Origin: SP197 sp965242595
GTDB taxonomy: Bacteria; Pseudomonadota; Alphaproteobacteria; SP197
Assembly: GCA_965242595.1 (NCBI GenBank)
Contig: OZ251464.1
Coordinates: forward strand, 1,860,001-1,924,000
Direction: 5' to 3'
Length of the DNA stretch: 64,000 nt
A program made the translations under genes and the position numbers. The notes under the pieces are model-generated. The model made no database searches and had not been told where the DNA came from. It saw nothing but the letters and a program-made list of their open reading frames with translations. Shown here piece after piece: positions 60,974 through 64,000 of this stretch. Each line of letters opens with the position of its first letter. The stretch's first letter is position 1.

Positions 60974-61711
60974 ATGTTCGATCTGGCGGGGCGCAAGGCC
61001 CTGGTGACCGGCGCCTCGGGCGGCATCGGCGCCGCCGTCTGCCGCGCGCTTCACGCCCAGGGCGCGGAACTGGCCCTGGCCGGGCGGCGCCGGGACGCGC
61101 TGACAGGCCTGGCGGAAGAGCTGGCGGAACGCTGCCACGTGCTCACCGCCGATCTCGCCCAGCCCGAGGCCGCCGCCCGCCTGGCCGGGGCGGCGGAAGA
61201 GGCCATGGGCGGGGTGGACATCCTGGTCAACAACGCCGGCGTCACCGCCGATGCCCTGGCCCTGCGCATGAAGGACGACGACTGGCAGCGCGTCATCGAC
61301 CTCAACCTCAGCGCCGGCTTCCGCCTCGCGCGCGCGCTGCTGCGCGGCATGGTGAAGCGCCGCCACGGCAGGATCGTCTCCATCTCCTCGGTGGTCGCGC
61401 AGATGGGCAATCCGGGCCAGACGAACTATGCCGCCGCCAAGGCCGGCACCATCGGCATGTCGAAGGCGCTGGCCCAGGAGGTCGCCCAGCGCGGCGTCAC
61501 CGTGAACTGCGTGGCGCCGGGCTTCATCGCCACCGCCATGACCGCCGGCCTGGCCGACGCGGCCCGCCAGAGCCTGATGGCGCGCATCCCGGCCGGGCGC
61601 CTGGGCACGGGCCAGGACGTGGCGGCGGCCGTGGCCTGGCTGGCCAGCGACGAGGCCGCCTATGTCACCGGGCAAACCATCCACGTCAATGGCGGCCTGG
61701 CGATGGTCTAG
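60974..61711 (+). CDS. fabG: 3-oxoacyl-ACP reductase
   Basis: A 245-residue short-chain dehydrogenase. Cofactor site TGASGGIG, NNAGVTAD, and the active-site Ser (SISSVVAQMGNPGQTNYAAAKAG) with YxxxK. Reduces 3-oxoacyl-ACP with NADPH. AGGGAGG precedes the ATG. Located 35 bases after fabD. Confidence 0.96.
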   Translation: MFDLAGRKALVTGASGGIGAAVCRALHAQGAELALAGRRRDALTGLAEELAERCHVLTADLAQPEAAARLAGAAEEAMGGVDILVNNAGVTADALALRMKDDDWQRVIDLNLSAGFRLARALLRGMVKRRHGRIVSISSVVAQMGNPGQTNYAAAKAGTIGMSKALAQEVAQRGVTVNCVAPGFIATAMTAGLADAARQSLMARIPAGRLGTGQDVAAAVAWLASDEAAYVTGQTIHVNGGLAMV

Positions 61712-61838
61712 CGGCCTGTTGCACGGCGCGCAAACCGTGCTACATGGGCAGCCCGCCCGGGGCGACGGCGAACCCGGCGAGCGGCGGCCGGGAGGGGGTT
61801 CCACGGCCAGGGACATCGCCAAGGAATTCGGAGGCGGC

Positions 61839-62075
61839 ATGAGCGACACAGCTGAGCGCGTCAAGAAGATCGTGGTCGATCATCTGGGCGTCGACGAAGG
61901 CAAGGTGACGGAAGGCGCCAGCTTCATCGACGATCTGGGCGCCGACAGCCTGGACACCGTCGAGCTGGTGATGGCGTTCGAGGAGGAGTTCGGGGTCGAG
62001 ATTCCCGACGATGCGGCGGAGAAGATCGTCACCGTCAAGGACGCCATCGACTATATCGACCGCAACGCGGGCTAG
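61839..62075 (+). CDS. acpP: Acyl carrier protein
   Basis: A 78-residue acidic ACP. The phosphopantetheine Ser lies in LGADSLDTVELVMAFEEEFG. The ATG at 61839 follows GGAGGC. It carries growing acyl chains in fatty-acid synthesis. The intergenic 127 bases after fabG contain no obvious terminator. Confidence 0.97.
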   Translation: MSDTAERVKKIVVDHLGVDEGKVTEGASFIDDLGADSLDTVELVMAFEEEFGVEIPDDAAEKIVTVKDAIDYIDRNAG

Positions 62076-62099
62076 CGCGCCGGCCCGCGCGGCACCGGG

Positions 62100-63377
62100 A
62101 TGGCTGTATCCGACCAGCGCAGGGTGGTGGTCACCGGCCTGGGCATGGTGACGCCGCTGGGCGACGGCGTCGCCTGCAACTGGTCGAAGATCGCCGCCGG
62201 CGAATCCGGGCTGCGGCGAATCCAGAGCTTCCCGGTGGACGACCTCGCCGCCAAGATCGCCGGCCAGCCACCCGGCGGCGACCAGGAAGGCGCGTTTCGC
62301 CCCGAGCGCTATATGGCGGCCAAAGAGCGGCGCAAGATGGACGATTTCATCGTCTATGCCATCGCCGCCGCCCACCAGGCGGTGGAGGATGCGGGCTGGC
62401 GGCCCGACGACGAGGCCGCGCTGGAGCGCACCGGGGTGATGATCGGCTCCGGCATCGGCGGCCTGAAAACCATCGAGGAAGCGGCCATCCTGCTGCGCGA
62501 TCGCGGCCCGCGCCGGGTCAGCCCGTTCTTCATCCCCTCGGCGCTCATCAATCTGGCCTCGGGCCATGTCTCGATCCGCTACGGCTTCAAGGGTCCCAAC
62601 CATGCGGTGGTCACCGCCTGCGCCACCGGGGCGCACGCCATCGGCGACGCTTCGCGGCTGATCCAGTTCGGCGACGCCGACGTGATGGTGGCCGGCGGTG
62701 CCGAGGCGGCCGTCTGCCCCCTGGGCGTGGCCGGCTTTTCCGCCTCGCGCGCCCTTTCCACCGGCTACAACGATTGTCCGCAGCGCGCCTCGCGCCCCTG
62801 GGACCAGGGCCGCGACGGCTTCGTGATGGGCGAAGGGGCCGGCGTCCTGGTGCTGGAAGAACGCCGCCATGCCATCCGGCGCGGCGCCCGCATCTATGCC
62901 GAGATCGCGGGCTATGGCCTTTCCGGCGACGCCCACCACATCACCGCCCCGGCCGCCGATGGCGACGGTGGCTTTCGCTCCATGCGGGCGGCGCTGGCCA
63001 ATGCCGGCATGGCGCCCGCCGATATCGATTATGTCAACGCCCACGGCACCTCGACGCCGCTGGGCGACGAGATCGAGTTCGGCGCCGTCAAGCGGCTGTT
63101 CGGCGCCGATGCCGGGCGCATCAGCATGTCGTCCACCAAATCGTCCATCGGCCATCTGCTGGGAGCGGCCGGCAGCGTGGAGGCGATCTACGCCATCATG
63201 GCCGTTCACGACGACATCGTGCCGCCGACGCTCAACCTCGACCGGCCGTCGCCAGGCTGCGACGGCATCGATCTGGTGCCCCACCGGGCCAGGGAGCGGC
63301 AGGTGCGGGCGGCGCTCTCCAACTCCTTCGGCTTCGGCGGCACCAACACCTCGCTGATCGTGGCCAAGGCGAACTGA
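62100..63377 (+). CDS. fabF: 3-oxoacyl-ACP synthase II
   Basis: A 425-residue ketosynthase. Catalytic Cys in VTACATGAHAIG, His in NAHGTSTPLGD and His in KSSIGHLLGAAG; C-terminal NSFGFGGTNTSL. Elongates acyl-ACP with malonyl-ACP. Starts 24 bases after acpP. Confidence 0.97.
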   Translation: MAVSDQRRVVVTGLGMVTPLGDGVACNWSKIAAGESGLRRIQSFPVDDLAAKIAGQPPGGDQEGAFRPERYMAAKERRKMDDFIVYAIAAAHQAVEDAGWRPDDEAALERTGVMIGSGIGGLKTIEEAAILLRDRGPRRVSPFFIPSALINLASGHVSIRYGFKGPNHAVVTACATGAHAIGDASRLIQFGDADVMVAGGAEAAVCPLGVAGFSASRALSTGYNDCPQRASRPWDQGRDGFVMGEGAGVLVLEERRHAIRRGARIYAEIAGYGLSGDAHHITAPAADGDGGFRSMRAALANAGMAPADIDYVNAHGTSTPLGDEIEFGAVKRLFGADAGRISMSSTKSSIGHLLGAAGSVEAIYAIMAVHDDIVPPTLNLDRPSPGCDGIDLVPHRARERQVRAALSNSFGFGGTNTSLIVAKAN

Positions 63378-63383
63378 CCCCCC

Positions 63384-64000
63384 GTGGGCCGGGCCGCCGG
63401 ACGCCTGCTGACCCTGGCCGCCATCGCGCTGGCGGCGGCCGTCATCGCCGTCCTGTGGCTGGAACGGCGCGCGGGCGAGGCGGGGCCGCTGGCGGCGCCG
63501 ACCACGGTCGTCATCCCCGCAGGCATGAGCCTCGCCGCCATCGCCCGCATGCTGGAGGAACAGGGGGTGGTGGAGGATGGAACGGTGCTGGTGCTGCGGG
63601 CAAGGTGGCGCAGAGAGGCGGACCGCATCGTCGCCGGCGAATATGTGTTCGAGGCCGCCATGTCGATGGACCGGGTGCTGGATCGGGTGGTGGCCGGGCA
63701 GACGGCGGTCCACAAGCTGACGGTGCCGGAGGGCCTTTCCAGCCAGCTGGTGGTGGCGCTGTTGCAGGACGACCGGCGCCTGGAGGGCGAGATCGGCGCC
63801 GTTCCCGCCGAAGGCGCGCTGCTGCCGGAAACTTACCATATCCTGCGCGGCCAGCGCCGCGACCGGGTGCTGGAGCGCATGCGCCAGGCCATGAGCGAAA
63901 CCCTGGCCGAGCTGTGGGCCGCCCGCGCGCCGGGCCTGCCCTATGCCTCGCCGCAGGAGGCGCTGATCCTGGCCTCGATCGTGGAAAAGGAGACCGGCCT
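63384..64000 (+). CDS. mltG: Endolytic murein transglycosylase MltG (partial, cut by window end)
   Basis: The first about 205 residues of MltG/YceG. N-terminal membrane helix (LLTLAAIALAAAVIAVLWL), then a LysM-like small domain (TTVVIPAGMSLAAIARMLEEQGVV) and the start of the lytic domain (VPEGLSSQLV, LPETYHI). The catalytic Glu region LASIVEKETG is at the very edge. It cuts nascent peptidoglycan glycan strands. The start is GTG 63384, six bases after the fabF stop. Gene order acpP-fabF-mltG is conserved in many proteobacteria. Confidence 0.92.
   Translation, partial: MGRAAGRLLTLAAIALAAAVIAVLWLERRAGEAGPLAAPTTVVIPAGMSLAAIARMLEEQGVVEDGTVLVLRARWRREADRIVAGEYVFEAAMSMDRVLDRVVAGQTAVHKLTVPEGLSSQLVVALLQDDRRLEGEIGAVPAEGALLPETYHILRGQRRDRVLERMRQAMSETLAELWAARAPGLPYASPQEALILASIVEKETG

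Overview
The window is very GC-rich and densely coded. It looks like the chromosome of an aerobic, non-enteric alphaproteobacterium. The evidence is a circularly permuted two-piece tmRNA with an alpha-type tag (ANDNEALAVAA) beside an alpha-type SspB, a ThyX thymidylate synthase, a B12-dependent NrdJ, a TIGR02302/DUF4175 protein, and the crotonyl-CoA carboxylase/reductase (ethylmalonyl-CoA) pathway. I cannot fix the order or genus from sequence alone.

Layout. 1-1.9 kb: the end of an enolase-superfamily enzyme and a TbpB-barrel-like lipoprotein. 1.9-4.3 kb: a dimethylglycine/sarcosine dehydrogenase-like flavoprotein. 4.4-10.1 kb: an iron-acquisition type module of two imelysins, a di-heme DUF1111 protein, a DUF1513 protein, and two small unrecognised genes. 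It has a Fur-like operator between the divergent arms. 10.1-16.6 kb: a CocE-type hydrolase, thyX, tmRNA, sspB, a DUF4268/PD-(D/E)XK-like gene that looks acquired, a DMT transporter without a normal start codon, and a radical SAM enzyme. 16.6-20.8 kb: a shortened TauD-like gene, tRNA-Ala(CGC), the first copy of a small duplicated gene, a ruined lactonase, a methyltransferase, tRNA-Ser(TGA), folD and a YggT protein.

21-34 kb is the most interesting part. It holds a complete-looking RiPP/TOMM locus: the three NHLM/NHLP exporter genes (HlyD-like adaptor, C39 peptidase-ABC transporter, second ABC protein), a SohB-type peptidase, an 86-residue nitrile-hydratase-leader-like precursor, a truncated IS1595-type protein, a fused cyclodehydratase (E1-like plus YcaO) and a SagB dehydrogenase. 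The precursor ends only six residues after the leader-like domain, in Asp-Pro-Ser-Ser-Ser-Lys. A second copy of the small duplicated gene, with the same promoter, closes the locus.

34-64 kb is mostly core metabolism: nrdJ, plsC, a YdcF protein, a zinc-ribbon protein, a TIGR02302 protein, lysA-lptM-argH, two tandem MFS paralogues, then a long leftward run ccr-mcd-HIG1-cobalamin adenosyltransferase-etfB-etfA-hbd-ornithine cyclodeaminase-like. ecm is divergent from ccr across a region with ScfR-type TTTGCAA half-sites. These genes fit together: Ccr, Ecm and Mcd are ethylmalonyl-CoA pathway enzymes, Etf takes electrons from Mcd, and the adenosyltransferase makes the coenzyme needed by Ecm and NrdJ. 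The right end carries gluQ, two hydrolases, a CoA-transferase and the fatty-acid cluster fabD-fabG-acpP-fabF-mltG, with mltG cut by the window edge.
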